Of a stretch of 64,000 nt of DNA, positions 33,808 through 46,740 are shown one piece after another. Where the stretch lies: contig NC_057377.1 of the NCBI RefSeq assembly GCF_016906535.1, positions 930,001 to 994,000 of the forward strand, given 5' to 3'. The notes beneath the pieces are model-generated. The model did not search any database, was not told the DNA's origin, and was given only the letters and a program-made list of their open reading frames with translations. Position 1 is the stretch's first letter. Each line of letters starts with the position of its first letter. Source of the DNA: Rhizoctonia solani (lineage: Eukaryota; Basidiomycota; Agaricomycetes; Cantharellales; Ceratobasidiaceae). Made by a program: the position numbers and the translations under genes.

Positions 33808-35502
33808 CTAAGCAGGGCAGTTCGAGTCCGAGTATATAGTAGCATCCCCTGGCCCTGCTTGAATCGGGTTGCATCTAGTGCAACCAGAGTGTATCAGCTG
33901 TTGGTCTCGCGTTAAGATGGACGCATACACTCACCCGGGAAGCTTAGTCAGCTTGCCAGTAACGACTTCACTCAACTCTGGGACAGCCTTGCATGTGTTT
34001 GTCAAGTCCTGGAGAGTGAATGCTTTGCATGCCTCTATGATACCGTTAATGGTGTCATCTTTGGGGTTATTGCATGTATCAATAGCCTTTTGGAGCACTG
34101 TAGTCTCCCATCCGTTCTGAAAATCGCCATGCCAGCTGTACCCGGTAGCATCGCTGATTACAATAGGTTAAGAAGACATAATTAAGTAGTGCTTTCAGAC
34201 ATACCCAGTAGCGTAGACGAATGGCCAACCATCCGATGCGGTCCAGCGGCCAGCAAACGAATGTACATCCCATGTAACCTATTGTTGACGTTAGACATAC
34301 TGATCCTGCTCTCCGTTCCAAGGTGCGTACTTCATAAAATAGATGAATATGCGCAACCGGGTGAGTGCTTGGACATTTCCCGTTGTCTAAACCACTCAAG
34401 TATGCGGTGTGGGACATATGGTCCGCCGAATCCACATTCTGCGTTGATAGCATCATATTAGTATGAATATAGGAACTGTGGTTCCATAAATCATACCTTG
34501 CCGTCCCAGCAAGAAGGCATATGAAGCTCCGCTCTGAAACCGTTTTCACAGTCGGTGGTAGGGAAACCGTACCCGGTGTAGCTTGGGTTCCCACCAGATC
34601 GCAAGCACGACCATTTTGTGGCGCGCTGGCGTAGCTCCTCCTGAGTCCCGGTTTGAGTAGCAAACCTAGCAGTTGAATGAATGATCAGTATCAGAGTTAT
34701 CTGGTAGGGATTGGAAGGTCCGTACTTCTTGGAACGCCAACGAGGGTTCCCGCTAATCATCTTGAAGCCTGGTGGGAAGGCTTTTAGACCGGGTCCGCCG
34801 TTGGCAACATCAGCATCTCCACGGTTCAGGTAGTAAACGAGAAGGCCTATGTTTGAGGATTATAACATTAGAGGCCACAGTTATGCAGATCTTAATGATA
34901 TACGGACCTCCATTGGGAACAGCCTCGAACTGCTTAGTCTTTGGATCACGGAAGTACAACTTGGGGAACCCTGGAATTACGAGGTTTGGAGTTAGTTCAG
35001 TTTATAAATCGTTTCCGATGTGCGGAGCTCACAATAGTTGGATAAATCCTAAACAGTCGGTCAGCTTTTAATAGATTCATCTCAGACACAACACTTACCT
35101 GTTTGACCTTGCAGCTGGTACAGGTCGAAGCACGAAGGGTTTCATAAGTTGAATTAGAAGCAAAGTCTAAAATCCGTTTAGTATTAGGTCTCGGTCACAA
35201 AGAATCAAGATGGTATCGTACTCTTGGCGCCATGAACAGTCTGAAATGAAGGGCGATTAGGGCTCAGGTTGAGACTTGCATTATTTGATGACTTACATGG
35301 ACGTGATTGGCTGGCTTTTGGCCAGGAGAGATAATCGGATCGATACGTGCTAAGTGGTTGTTCAGTATGATGTACTAAGTGCTAATATGTGAATGTTAAA
35401 CTCACTGTGAATGATAGGCTCGCCACAGGGAAGCCTGAAAAAGGCGCTGGCTCCTCCAAGAAGGGCAATAGCAGAGATGACGGTGGAAGAGAATGTGCGC
35501 AT
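33808..35502 (-). CDS. DUF1996 secreted protein
   Basis: An intron-rich minus-strand gene. ATG 35502 opens a signal peptide (MRTFSSTVISAIALLGGASA), then FFRLPCGEPIIH and the DUF1996 hallmark RIDPIISPG...HVHTVHGA. Later exons give SCKVKQDLSNYWVPKLYF, GLLVYYLNRGDADVA, FPPGFKMISGNPRW, RATKWSCLRSG, GYGFPTTDCENG, AELHMPSCWDGK, DHMSHTAYL with CPSTHPV, and HSFAGRWTASDGWPFV. The C-terminus is spliced to LTKLPGCNPIQAGPGD...NCPA and stops at 33808-33810. Without the last intron (donor at about 33930, acceptor at about 33874) it would stop at LPG. The family is fungal and extracellular, with no established enzyme activity. It stands between the two paralogous small secreted proteins. Confidence 0.82.
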
Positions 35503-35560
35503 GTTTAGAAGAAAAAAATAAAGGCGAGTGTTGTGAGTTAGGCTGAGCCTTTTCAGCGTG

Positions 35561-35568
35561 CTTTTATA
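35561..35568 (-). promoter_or_regulatory. TATA box of the DUF1996 gene
   Basis: TATAAAAG on the minus strand lies about 66 bases before the ATG at 35502. Confidence 0.5.
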
Positions 35569-38384
35569 CTATCTTAGAGTAGTACCATATCTCTATTGAA
35601 GATGGGTTTGAGTCTAGAGTCGTGCCGGCGACGTCGGCGTCCATTGATCCTCCAGATCAGCTAAACATATTTCGATCTGTCGGCTGAGCTCGCTAAGTGC
35701 AGTGAATCAGTGACATAGCTTCAGTGTATTATGCCCACGAAACAATGCTTGGTTACTGTTATTGTACCTTACTACTTGAAGTATCAACCAACAAATTAGC
35801 CGAACGACCATGGTGATCGGCAAAATGCCAAGGTTAAGGGGTGATAACTTCTGCTCAAAATGTTTGTACACTCGGCCTTAGAAGTCACTTGTGTGTGAAC
35901 AGATATTGCGCTGGCAACGAAAACCGAGGATCTACTACCAGGTTACGATAAGGCATTGACATCAACTCTTATTGAAGTACGGATCCACCCGCTTGCCTAC
36001 CGACACCGAGGTTCGATCAAGGGATATTAGCTTTTAAGTACACCTTCAAACAGAAAGCAGACGTAATGCTGAGGGTATTTTCGAGTGGCCCCGAGGGGGT
36101 GTACGGTTGCCTGATACAACCGGGTTGTATCCATACGCAACTAGATATTAAAACATATCAAAGCGTGATGCTATAGTCTACAGTAGTTGAGTGACGGGTT
36201 TAAAAGCTACGAGATACCTTGATCATGATTGATTTCTTGATTTTTGAGTGATGTATCAGCCGTTCAGTGAGATTTATTGTGGTGTGAGCTTATCGGCTTC
36301 AAATTTACCCACAGGTTGATTCGGTTCTTGATTGTGTCGATGGCAAACGCAAGTGAGATGTCCGTGGATTATGTTATCTGTAAGATATGGAGCTATGTGA
36401 CTATACGACGGCGGTGCAATGTCAAACTGTGTGCATATAATACTGGAAAATCACAATATTTAACCAAGCAAAGGATACAATGTGCTATATGCATACGAGC
36501 TCAACCTCTCAGCGTTCCTGCATATAGAAGCTTTGAGAGAATGGTCAGAAGCCCACAACCTCACAATAACAAGATTGAGGCCCCTCAGCACTTGAGATCC
36601 AGATTACAATTACCACCCACTCACCCAGTGCTGTGGCCTATTCCGCATGCTATCCTGCATGCTGATTAAGTCACTTCACTAAGCTTTATTATTGTTCTTT
36701 GCCTCGTGGATCGATTCTACGCATACAAGAATGTCTCAGGAAATTTTAACTTTCAGAAACTGGACCGACAGGCTTTCTGTAACCGTGATCCCTGATAGTA
36801 CGCAGTGGATGGAACAAACCGAGTGCACCCTCCCGGTGAGAATACACCTCTTTGACGGATCGAAACTCAACACCGGCAGAAGTTTCCTAAATGCAATAAG
36901 AAATTCAAGTATTAATTACAAGTCCTAATGCGTCGATCGACGTGATGCGATATGAATCAGTCTTAAGCGCTATTGAACAATTATTTTACATCCAGAGTCT
37001 TTTTGCTTTAGCCAGTTTCAATATCGCACTCAAGTTGCTCTAAGTATACCGTCTGCTTTGATTGTTTGAAGATGGTCAACTAAGGCTAACCAATATACGT
37101 GTTGACTGCGGTACCCGGGTCTACGTACGTCTCGCGTTCCTTATGTGATCACAAGGCTCGAAACCATGCAGCCCAGGCCTCTTAAAATTCTGGTTCATAA
37201 GACCCCGTAACTTTTATCTCATCGATTGAAAAGCCCTCGTTGGTCGGAACGACTATGTGCTGAGATGTTCGGTCTTATGAACTCGGGTCTAGGCGCTACG
37301 TCCGAATATGGACTACCTTACGAAACTGAGTTGAACGCGGTAATTCTTTTGTAACCGTGGGTGGTTGTACAGACTCATTGCTCCGTCTACCTGTTGTCTG
37401 CAGCCAGTTAACTCAATTGATAGGATAACTCTGGGTCCCTGACATTACGTGGCAATCTCTACTACAGCAATACAACTCGGCAAAGGATCGATGCACCTTT
37501 GTTTCAGTTGAGTAGAAAGAACAACTTCTATAGTCACATCATCGAGAAGTCTTGCTCACCAGCGCCCACGCGGAAAAGGCTCGCCCACCTTTGACCGACT
37601 ACCGGCGGTCGGTTGCATTACAGATCCGGCGCTCCGGAGATACATCTCAGTACCTGTACTGTGTACTTTTGAAGCTCGAGGTTTTCATGTTATTTCATTT
37701 TTCCTGTTTTAGTTTTTACTTGTGCGCCTCGAACTCATCGGTCCACGCTTCGAGCCGGAACATCGCGGCGCCCGGATGAGTGAGGTATGCAGTGACGGCT
37801 CGAAAGTGTGGTGTGACATGTACCTGTACCGCACATAACATCCTACAGAGCCTATTATCATGTATGCGTACATCCATGGGTCCCAAAGTATCTTAGGGTT
37901 TCAGTATCTTATCAAGCACTAGTGCATCAAAATGTCCGCTTATCCGATTGTGAATTTTGGGCTGCTGTATCATGTACATTCCCAGCTTCGATATCCGTTC
38001 TCCTGTCTAATCATATTACTTAAATTATCCTGAATTTTTGAATACTATGCACACGTAAAATACTAAATCCGCGCTCGGCATGTCCAAAAAAGAAGGATTC
38101 AGGCACTCTTCTACCCGGTATGGTCATGTTTGGTCCCGGGATCTCATGATCATATGCTCTCACCATCATCCCACTCCATGCTAAACTCCACCTGTAATCC
38201 ACGCATGCAAGGGTATAATAGACCTTAATATAGTGCTCGGGTAGGTAGAGTTAACTTGGTGGGGCCATGGATACATCCAAAGGAGGTGAGACGTCGAATA
38301 GTTCAGCACATTAGAAGCCCTGGTTTCATCGGATCTGACATACGGCCACGGGGTTTGCCCGGCTCCAAATCCAACCCCTAACAA
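35569..38384. other. Gene-poor stretch, about 2.8 kb
   Basis: I find no splice-consistent coding chain, no terminal inverted or long direct repeats and no transposase-like motifs. Reading frames at 36277-36669, 36692-36928 and 37552-37779 lack conserved features. Upstream elements of the right secreted-protein paralog lie at 38261-38272 and 38314-38326. Confidence 0.5.
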
Positions 38385-38391
38385 TATAAAG
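38385..38391 (+). promoter_or_regulatory. TATA box of small secreted protein 2
   Basis: TATAAAG lies 88 bases before the ATG at 38473. Confidence 0.6.
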
Positions 38392-38472
38392 TCAGGTCCT
38401 TTGGGCCTATCTGACCGCTCGTGCTCCTTGCATTCTTACGACCCCTTTCATTTTCTCTTTTACGCACCCGTC

Positions 38473-39185
38473 ATGTTGTTCAATACGTTCTCCGTCCTGC
38501 TCGCTGCGACTGCCACTCTCGCCCTCCCACTTGAAAAGCGAGATGTACCCATTGAAAAGTGCACGAAGCGGACGTCTGGGTATCTTTCTGGGCCCGAGAA
38601 CCAGAAGTTTGCGATTTCGAAAGATGGGAAGCATGTTGTTTATGCTGGATCCGGGAAGGGGGGGCTCAAGGTCGAGTTCCAAGAATGTACCCCCAATTTT
38701 ACAAAGTATCCCAACTCGGGCGATGGACCTTATGTTGGTGAGTAACAAGAACTGGGGACAATTAACTTGTGTGTGTACGTGTCCACTCATCGATATTGTC
38801 ATTTAGGTCATATTTATGTCCCCGAAGTGAAGAAGTGCTTGCACGTTCCGAGCTACAACCCTGGCAAGACATATCAATTACTGTTGGAAGACTGCTATTT
38901 CTCCGATGACTCGGGTCAATTCGCGTACAGTTTCTTGCAGAAGGGGTCGGATTATTACTGGGTGAGTACCAACAATGCATTCGACTGTAGTAATTTATCA
39001 ATACTTGCCTGTTTTAGTCTGGTGCGACGATGGGTGATGGCTCGCTCATCCAAGGGGATGATACCGGGTGTACTGAAGGACTTTATGGGTATCAAGGAGA
39101 CGCAGATGGAGCACGTAACAAGGGTTATTCGACCGTCGCATGTGCCACAAGTCCTAACGTGAAGACCTTTACTATCAAGACTTGA
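38473..39185 (+). CDS. Small secreted cysteine-containing protein, paralog 2
   Basis: Three exons (38473-38737, 38807-38961, 39018-39185) give 195 residues; the first exon has exactly the length of that in paralog 1, and both intron positions are conserved. A signal peptide (MLFNTFSVLLAATATLA) precedes LPLEKR, a Kex2-type site, then DVPIEKC. Shared blocks are PNFTKYPNSGDGPYVG, KKCLHVPSY, CYFSDDSGQFAYSFLQKGSD and SGATMGDGSLIQGDDTGCTEG. All cysteines of paralog 1 are kept. The middle is more basic and the tail differs (KTFTIKT). Function unknown. The conservation of the core against loss elsewhere suggests selection on the fold. Confidence 0.8.
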
Positions 39186-39902
39186 TGGACGTATAACTAC
39201 AGCTATATTTCTTTTCTTAATGACCAACGTACCACGGACTTATTGGACACTTGTATTTCTGATGGTTTTCATCCCACTTTCCTATAGTCATCCTTCGGGA
39301 TATCCTTCACTATAATGTTTGCAGCTTCTCTGGTAATGAACAAAGACAGTGCACGTTTGATGTAATGCAAAAACGATTTCAAGCAAGCTATTTGAGGGAA
39401 CAATAACAGCGTGGCAGTTGTATACAAACATGACAGGTTTTGTTGTGGTAAGAAGCAGACACCCTGGGTTTGGATTGTAGACTAGGGGTATGAATCTCAA
39501 ATACAATCCCCTGACCATGATAGATTGTATGCGGCCACAGGTTCGGATAGCTTGCAAGAGTAGGTTCCGAGCGATTCTGTACAAAGCTCGAGTGTTCCGA
39601 ATAGCCAGATGGGTTTTCATAGGTAAGTGGCTCTCCAAGTCGGTAATGTTGAATTCTCAATCGTTACGCGAAGTTCATGTTCCCAGTTACTTGTCATCCC
39701 AATCAAACGGGGAGCTGTATTAATATCAGGAGCATTTTGGCAAGTATACGTGCACAGTGCATGTTACCAACTCCAAACGATGCAAAAATAGCAACTTGTG
39801 GGTGGTGGTGGTCAAGTTCAACTCGGCAAGAACCAACATTGAATTTGAGATCAGTGTTCACGTGACTGTGTTATGTGGGGTTAGCGCCTGTAGTCGACGT
39901 CG
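39186..39902. other. Intergenic, about 720 bp
   Basis: Promoter region of TAF2 and 3' flank of the secreted protein. No other feature seen. Confidence 0.5.
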
Positions 39903-42900
39903 ATGCAGCGGGAAAGTGTACGACGAGGATTCGGTATCTCTCACCAGAAAGTCGTTCTGCAAGTAGACATCGGCAAGAAGACTGCCCATGGATACACGGA
40001 ACTGACTGTTGTTCCCCTATCGCGGGACCTGCGGACTCTTCACTTGCACGCACGATGCGACGTTCACAACGTGAGCGTGTGCGTCGCTCCAGGCTCCGAG
40101 TCAATTCAAGCAGACTTTGTGCACACCGATCCAACTCAAGCAGTCACCGTATCCGACACGACCGACGTCCATCTTCATCCAGAATTGAAACGCAAATTGT
40201 TTGCTGCAGGGGCAGAGGCAGACGAGGGAGAGCTCTCGATAGCAATACCCCCAAGCTTTTCCCTTCATCCAGTGAGTGTAATTTATTTGTTTAATATATA
40301 TCTGCTAATAACCGTTTCAGTCAAATGCACCGGTAGACGTGCAGGGTGAGTTGTTCAGTCTGCAACTTGGGCTTGTGGCTAACTGGCGTAGTCTCGTCCG
40401 ATCGTCCCGACATCCCACCGTTTGTACTCGTAATCGAGTATTCAATACACGATCCAGCACATGGGCTGGAATTTGTGCTCCCTAGCGAGTCGCATCCCAA
40501 TGTGAGTTCAAACTTACTTATCCTGAGAATGATCTCATCATAGTGTTCATAGTTCGTCCCTCATGTCTTTACATCACCCTCCACGTCGGACGCCGCTCGG
40601 TGCTGGGTTCCGTGTCTGGATAACCTCTGGGAACGTTCTACATGGGAACTTGTACTAATCGCACCTCATTCACTTGAACGTCCTCCGAGTCAACCTTCAG
40701 ACGCGATGCAACTTGACCAACCCACACCCGAGCCTGAGCCTGAGCCCGAATTTCCGGTCGTGGCGGTAGCCAGCGCCGAGCTCACCCAAGTGGTAGGTAT
40801 TGCGCCCTAGTGCCCAACTAGTATTGACTCTGCGTAGATCGTACACCCCAATGACCCCTCCAAACGTATTCACCTCTTTTCCCAATCCCTTCCCACAAGC
40901 GTACAGCACATTGGATTCGCGATTGGTCCATTCATATCTCATCTCGTTCCCGACCCAACAACCTCTGATCCTACAGCAACCACCACAACGCCAACACCCA
41001 TACGGACATACGCCCTCCCTTCTACTCCCTCCGCCACCCTCGAACTCGCTACTACTTCGGCTCCATTTCGACCTGCCATGTCATTTTATACAACTGAATA
41101 CGGTTCATATCCATTTGGAACCCTTTCTGTCATATTTTTACCTACTGTTCCTTCCACCACATCGTACGATTGCGCCGGATTGGTTCTCCTTCCCAGCACA
41201 TTACTACACAGCCCGGCCTATATTGATGCTGAATTCGACGCCCGCCTCGCTCTTGCCCACGCTCTCGCTGCGCAATGGGCAGGCGTACACATAATCCCTC
41301 GTACCCCAGCGGACACTTGGCTCGTTCTCGGCCTACAAGGCTACGTAGCCGGTCTGTGTATCCGCAAAATGATGGGTAACAACGAGTGGCGATACAGGCT
41401 TAAAGTTGATGCTGCACGGTGTGTTGCCCTCGACGACGGCTCGTTCCCGCCGATCTCACGTCCAACTTGCGCGCGGGCATTTGTCCGGTTAAAAGCCCCG
41501 CTTGTTCTACACACTCTCGATCGTATTCTTTCCGCTCACGGTGGCTTGGGCCGTGTTCTCCCAAAAATCTTCTTGAGCGCGCTCAGTGGAGAATTGGCAC
41601 AAAATGCCCTGGGCACGACCGCGTTTGTCCGGATGTGCCGACGACTGGGGGGCGGGAACAGTGGGAACAGCGGTTCAGGTGGTGGAGGGGGAGGTGTGGG
41701 TGGTGAAGTAAGAGTTTGGGCACGCCAATGGGTTTATGGAAGTGGCTCCCCGAGGTTCTACGTGAGCGCTGGGTTCAGTCGGAAAAAAATGGCTGTCGAG
41801 TTGGTGGTCGAACAACGATGCCTCGCTTGGGAGCGAAACAATCCCGTAAACGGCGCACCCGTAAACGTGGACTATAATCCAGTCAAAAGCTTCGAAGGGC
41901 AGATGACGGTACGCATCCATGAAGCGGACGGCACCCCCTACGAACACATTCTGGATCTGCGAGACGGTCGAACGCGATTTGAAGTTCCGTTCAATACCAA
42001 ATACAAGCGTGTTCGACGAAGACGACGAGGTGAAGCACCGGTCATACTCGAAACCGCGAATGGCACTACGACTGCTGCAGGTGCAACGGGCGCCGATGGA
42101 GAGCAAGAGTTAATTGTCGGAGGAGGCGCGGTATTTGAGTATGGTCCATGGGAAGACCCAGCTGCGCGGGCAGCATGGCATGTCGAGGAATTTGAAGACG
42201 CTGAACCTCCACCACACACCGGTCCGATCCCCTTTAACCCGAACTCGGGCGCCGCGGCAGGAAACGAGGAGACGGCCTATGAATGGATCAGGTTGGACCC
42301 CGAGATGATGTGGGTTGCGCGGACCGAGTTGAAGCAGAGTGGTGTCATGTGGGCGAGCCAGCTTGCACGAGAACGAGATGTGGGGGCGCAAATGGAGGCA
42401 ATATGGGCTTTTGGAGGTGGTGGTGAAGGTTTAGGACCAGCCGCCGGGACAGGATTATGCGGAGGACTTGCGTACGGAACCGGGAGCCTGACGGCGGGTG
42501 CGAATGGTCCTGGATCAAGTGTCAGCGGAAGCGTGGTCACATCGCCTGGGCTCTATTCCTCCTTTGGATCTATAGCATCTTCGGGAGCAGTGAGTACTGC
42601 ACTGTGCCAGACGGTTCTCGTACCCGCGTACTTTTTCCGCGTCCGATGCGCTGCTGCTCGAGCACTCGCAAGCCAAGGCGCGCCTGGATTATTCCATCTC
42701 CTCAAAATTTGGACCAAGTGGTGTTACGAGCCCGATTCAAACAACGGGAACGGAGGAGATGGATTTGCACAGAGGTTTATTCCCCGTCCCAATGACTTTT
42801 CCGATTTTCAAGAGTATTTCGTGCGCAAGGCGGTTATTACTGCTCTATCTCAACTGAGGGACGGAACGAGCGGCACGGGAGCTTGGTTGGGTGGTGCACT

Positions 42901-45900
42901 CGTTCGAGGAACGATTGTCGATCAGTTGGTTTACAATGATAACAACGGGAACACAGTGAGTTTGTGTCTCTTGGCTATATTTCCCGTATTCAACTTTACT
43001 TGATACTAGTATGCCGACGACATGTACATCGCTACTTTAATCACCGCTCTTGGAACTGCTCTTATCCCGCCCGATGTTTCTGAACGCAATGAACTTGCTC
43101 ATAACCATACTGTTGAGATGGAGATGGAGGAAGCCATGCGCCGACAGATGGAAGAGGATGAAAACGCAGAGGTGTTGAGGCGCGCCGTGACGCAGGTGGA
43201 AAGATACCGAGCTCGAGATCGGCTTGTGCCCAGCAGACATAACGTTATTTCGATTGCCGCAATCCAGGTAGGTTTATTTTTTTGGTAACAAGTGCCAAGT
43301 TGAGACATTTCTGTAGTGGTACTTGACGATTATGATGAGTGGGCTAGTAAGCAACGACCCGCGATTGTTCTTGGCCTATTCTCAGTGCGTTGGATTCACT
43401 TTGTTGATTTGTGTGGTATTAATAGTGGGTGTACCGATAGGGAGGCTAATGCAATTGGCTTGCGGACTGCAGCGATGGATGCTCTGCTTCTCATGAAGTG
43501 GTGGCGAACCAAGGCACTCATTCAATACATTTTCGCAGTGGTCGCTCATGATCCCTCGCGTGAAGTTCGCCGCCACGTCGCTCGAAGCATAGTCACCAGT
43601 TTGGCCGTTCTCCATGCAGTTGGCGATGTCAGGCCCGCTGGGAGGGATGAACCACTTCTGGTTGTTGAGGATGACAGTGGTGCTCCCAAGGACAAGATCA
43701 AAAAAGGCGAAGGGGATATGTTGGTAAAAGCGCTGAAAAAAGAAGTGGGAAGATCGAAGCAACTTCGAGATTCGATTATGCCTATTATGCTGTTCGTGTC
43801 TTCGGCTGCTTTTTGGCTGATTTAGTTTATTTACCTCTATTTTTCACTAGCGATCCGAGTGTGGATCACGAAGTCCGCTGGTGTATGCTCAAGCTTGCTG
43901 ACTTGATATATCGCCCAGCGGAAGAGCCGCACGTCAAGATCAAGATTCATATCCCACCAACGCCAATTTCGGAAGCCCCTCCCGCTCCTCTTCCTGTGGT
44001 CACGCCCGCCCCACTGGTACTTCCCAAGAAGCAGCTCCCGCCCTCGGGTCGCCAGACACCAACGACTTTGAAGCTGAACTTGAGCGGAACCTTACCAAAA
44101 CTCAAGTTACATTCTCCAAGAACCAGTGGTAAGTGTGATATGATCAATGTCCCTTTATTCGGTGTTGATTTTGCTCCAGCCGGCCCTCTGCCGCCCCTCG
44201 TTCCACCTGTCGCGCCTTCTCCATTGGCATTTGAGTCTACTCCCGGAAAGAATGGAATACCACTTCCCGAACCGGAGCCCAAGGTAGAGCCAGAGATAGC
44301 TCCAGCACCAACGCTTGGGCCCGTCGTTCAGCGCAAGGAGCCAACACCCCAGCCTCCGCCCCAACCAGTGGTTCGACCACGTCCCGTTATTGCAGAACCC
44401 AAGGTTATTACGAGACTCTCCCCTGAACAAGCGTCTATTCCCCTTCCTCGACCCAAGAAAGTCAAACCAGCTGCTCCTGTTCACCAAGGCATGAACAAGA
44501 CGACACATGCACACTGCAAGGCCGTCCTTAACGCCCTCCATCGCAACCCTCATGCGGCTGTCTTCCGGTTGCCTGTAGACCCTGTGAGGGATAACGCACC
44601 AAAGTAAGTTGCATTAGTTATTGGCCGCCGGGCAAAGTGTTGACCTGTTCAATAGCTACTTTACAGTAATCAAACATCCGATGGATCTATCGACTATGAA
44701 AGCCAAATTGGACAACAAAATATACAAGGATCGTGCTGAATTTGAGGAGGACTTTAAACTGATGATTCAAAACGCCAAGATATACAATGCGCCTTTGTCT
44801 TTTGTATTCAATGAAGCGATTGCTTTGGAGAAGGCTTTTAACGACCGTGAGTAGTCAATCTGGGTGGCTCATTTTTGTCTTTAACTCTATTTGCTAGGTT
44901 GGACCAAGATCGATGCCTCGGCCAGCGCTGCACAAGCACTGGAGATGGAAATCTCTGGACCTATCGCCTCGTCGAGTAAACCAAGTAAACCCATTCCGTT
45001 TAACGTCCCTGCGCCCCCAACGCCAACCAATCCACCGGCCGGCCGTAAATTGTCGCTTTTGGCTGGAACAAGTCCAGGAGGCCCACTCGAGACGCCTACC
45101 CGAGTCAAGGTCAAGCCAAAGATGTTTCCTGGGATGGATACTACACCCCGGCCTAAGTCCAAGGAACCAGCGCCGCCTCCCGTCACCCCATCTCCAGTTG
45201 ACCAAAAGTCCAAGACACCCAAGATCAAGCTCATCACGCGTCCCCCAAAACCAGCACCTACCCCTCAACGAGTGGCTTCCCCAGCTCCTCCCCCTCCCCC
45301 TCCCCGGGCCCCATCGCCACCTCCACCACCGCCTCCCCCACCTCCAGACCCCGTATCTAACGATGATACACATCTCGATGACCTACTCCTGGAGGAGGTC
45401 CTCGCGATTGAGACCGAGAGTGAGATGAAGAAAGGGAAGGAAAAGGCAGCTATCCAAGCCCCTGCTCCTACGCCCCCTCCACCAAAGCCAACTCCAAACC
45501 CATCGTCTTCTGGGCCTCTGAAGAGCATGAAAATCGGCAGAACTACCTTCAAGATTCCTCGCGCCAGTACACCCAGCGGAGCCTCTACTGAGAAGAAGTC
45601 GCGCCCTTCAACTCCGTCCGTGGATACACATTCAGATCGAGAACGCACGCCAGCAGTTACAACAAAAGTTCGCGTCATCAAAGGGCCTGAAGGGTCTTCG
45701 AAACCTGCAGTATCAGTCACACAGAAGCGTAAAGATCCTGGCCCCCATGTGCACCGGGAGAAGCCTGCGCCCAGCGATCCATTCCTCAGTCCATTGGGAG
45801 CTGGTCCAAAGGGCAAGGCAAAAGACGCTGCTCCCCCTGCTCCCCCACCGCCAACAGCTGCACCACCTACTCCTGCACCACCTGCGCCAAGTCCTGCAGC

Positions 45901-46740
45901 CTCTTCTTCTCAAAGGATTGATGTCAAGCGATGTGAGCGTATACTTGCTAGTCTCCGAAGGGCCGAAAATGCATTCATCTTTGAGCGACCCGTTGACCCG
46001 ATAAAGGACGGGTGTCCAACGTGAGTGCGCAACTTTAGACTTGGTAGCTCTTGCTGATGGCCGTTCATAGTTATCTCGACGAGATTAAGCATCCTATGGA
46101 CCTAGGGACGATGAGCACCAAACTCCGTAATGGCAAATACAGAACAATGAACGACTTCAAGTTGGACGTAGAATTGATTGTCTCCAATTGCCGCGCGTTC
46201 AATCCTCCTGGTACATTCCCAGTACTTGCTGCGGAGGCACTCGAGGCAGTGTTTAAACGCGAATGGAGCAAGATTAATACTGAACCTCGGAGAATATCGT
46301 CTGGAGATCGGAGAGCTCTTGTGTCTATGGTTGATAAACTGTGTGAACAACCATGGTAAGTTGGTACCTGGACTCTAGTTTATCCATTCTAACAATTCAT
46401 TATCTACAGTGCGGTGTGGTTCCTCGTTCCTGTGGATCCCATCCAACAGAACGTCCCAGACTACCATGACATTATTCCCAAACGTGACGCGCGTGATCTT
46501 TCTTTGATCAAGTCTAACATTGAGAGCGGCAAATACGACTCGCTTGACGCGCTCACTGCCGATGTTTACTTGATGCAAGCCAACGCAGTCAAGTTCAACG
46601 GAGAGTATTCGAATGTTGCAGCAGATGCGAGGACTTTTGTCACGTCTTTCGAGAATGCACTGGCCGCCTTTAAGCGCAAGCGTAAAGGGCCAGAGGTTCA
46701 CGGCAGCAGCAGCGGGACGAAGAAGCAGAAGCTGTATTAG
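39903..46740 (+). CDS. TAF2: TFIID subunit TAF2 with three C-terminal bromodomains
   Basis: Fourteen exons keep one frame throughout (39903-40271, 40321-40345, 40392-40501, 40553-40792, 40838-42955, 43010-43267, 43317-43384, 43441-43791, 43851-44128, 44180-44603, 44656-44846, 44898-46020, 46071-46355, 46410-46740), giving 2056 residues. The first 1000 residues are TAF2/M1-aminopeptidase-like: SHQKVVLQVDIGKKTAHGYT, EYSIHDPAHGLEFVLP, AARCWVPCLDNLWERSTWE, and a degenerate zinc-site region ALAHALAAQWAGVHI where peptidases have HExxH. TAF2 helps TFIID bind the core-promoter initiator. The C-terminal half holds Pro-rich linkers and three bromodomain-like units at roughly 1385-1490, 1812-1925 and 1930-2045 (IKHPMDLSTM, IKHPMDLGTM, and a degenerate KRDARDLSLI). 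Each keeps the candidate acetyl-lysine Asn (IYNAP, AFNPP, KFNGE). Confidence 0.9.

Noticed and set aside
36001..36040. tRNA-like GGTTCGATC motif
   Set aside because: No A-box or foldable acceptor stem around it.
43792..43850. Splitting TAF2 into a TAF2 gene and a separate bromodomain gene here
   Set aside because: A clean GT-AG intron joins the frames, and there is no start or promoter-like gap; the sum of exon lengths stays divisible by three to the final stop.
45265..45816. Minus-strand Gly-rich frame inside TAF2
   Set aside because: Antisense of the Pro-rich linker; artefact of composition.
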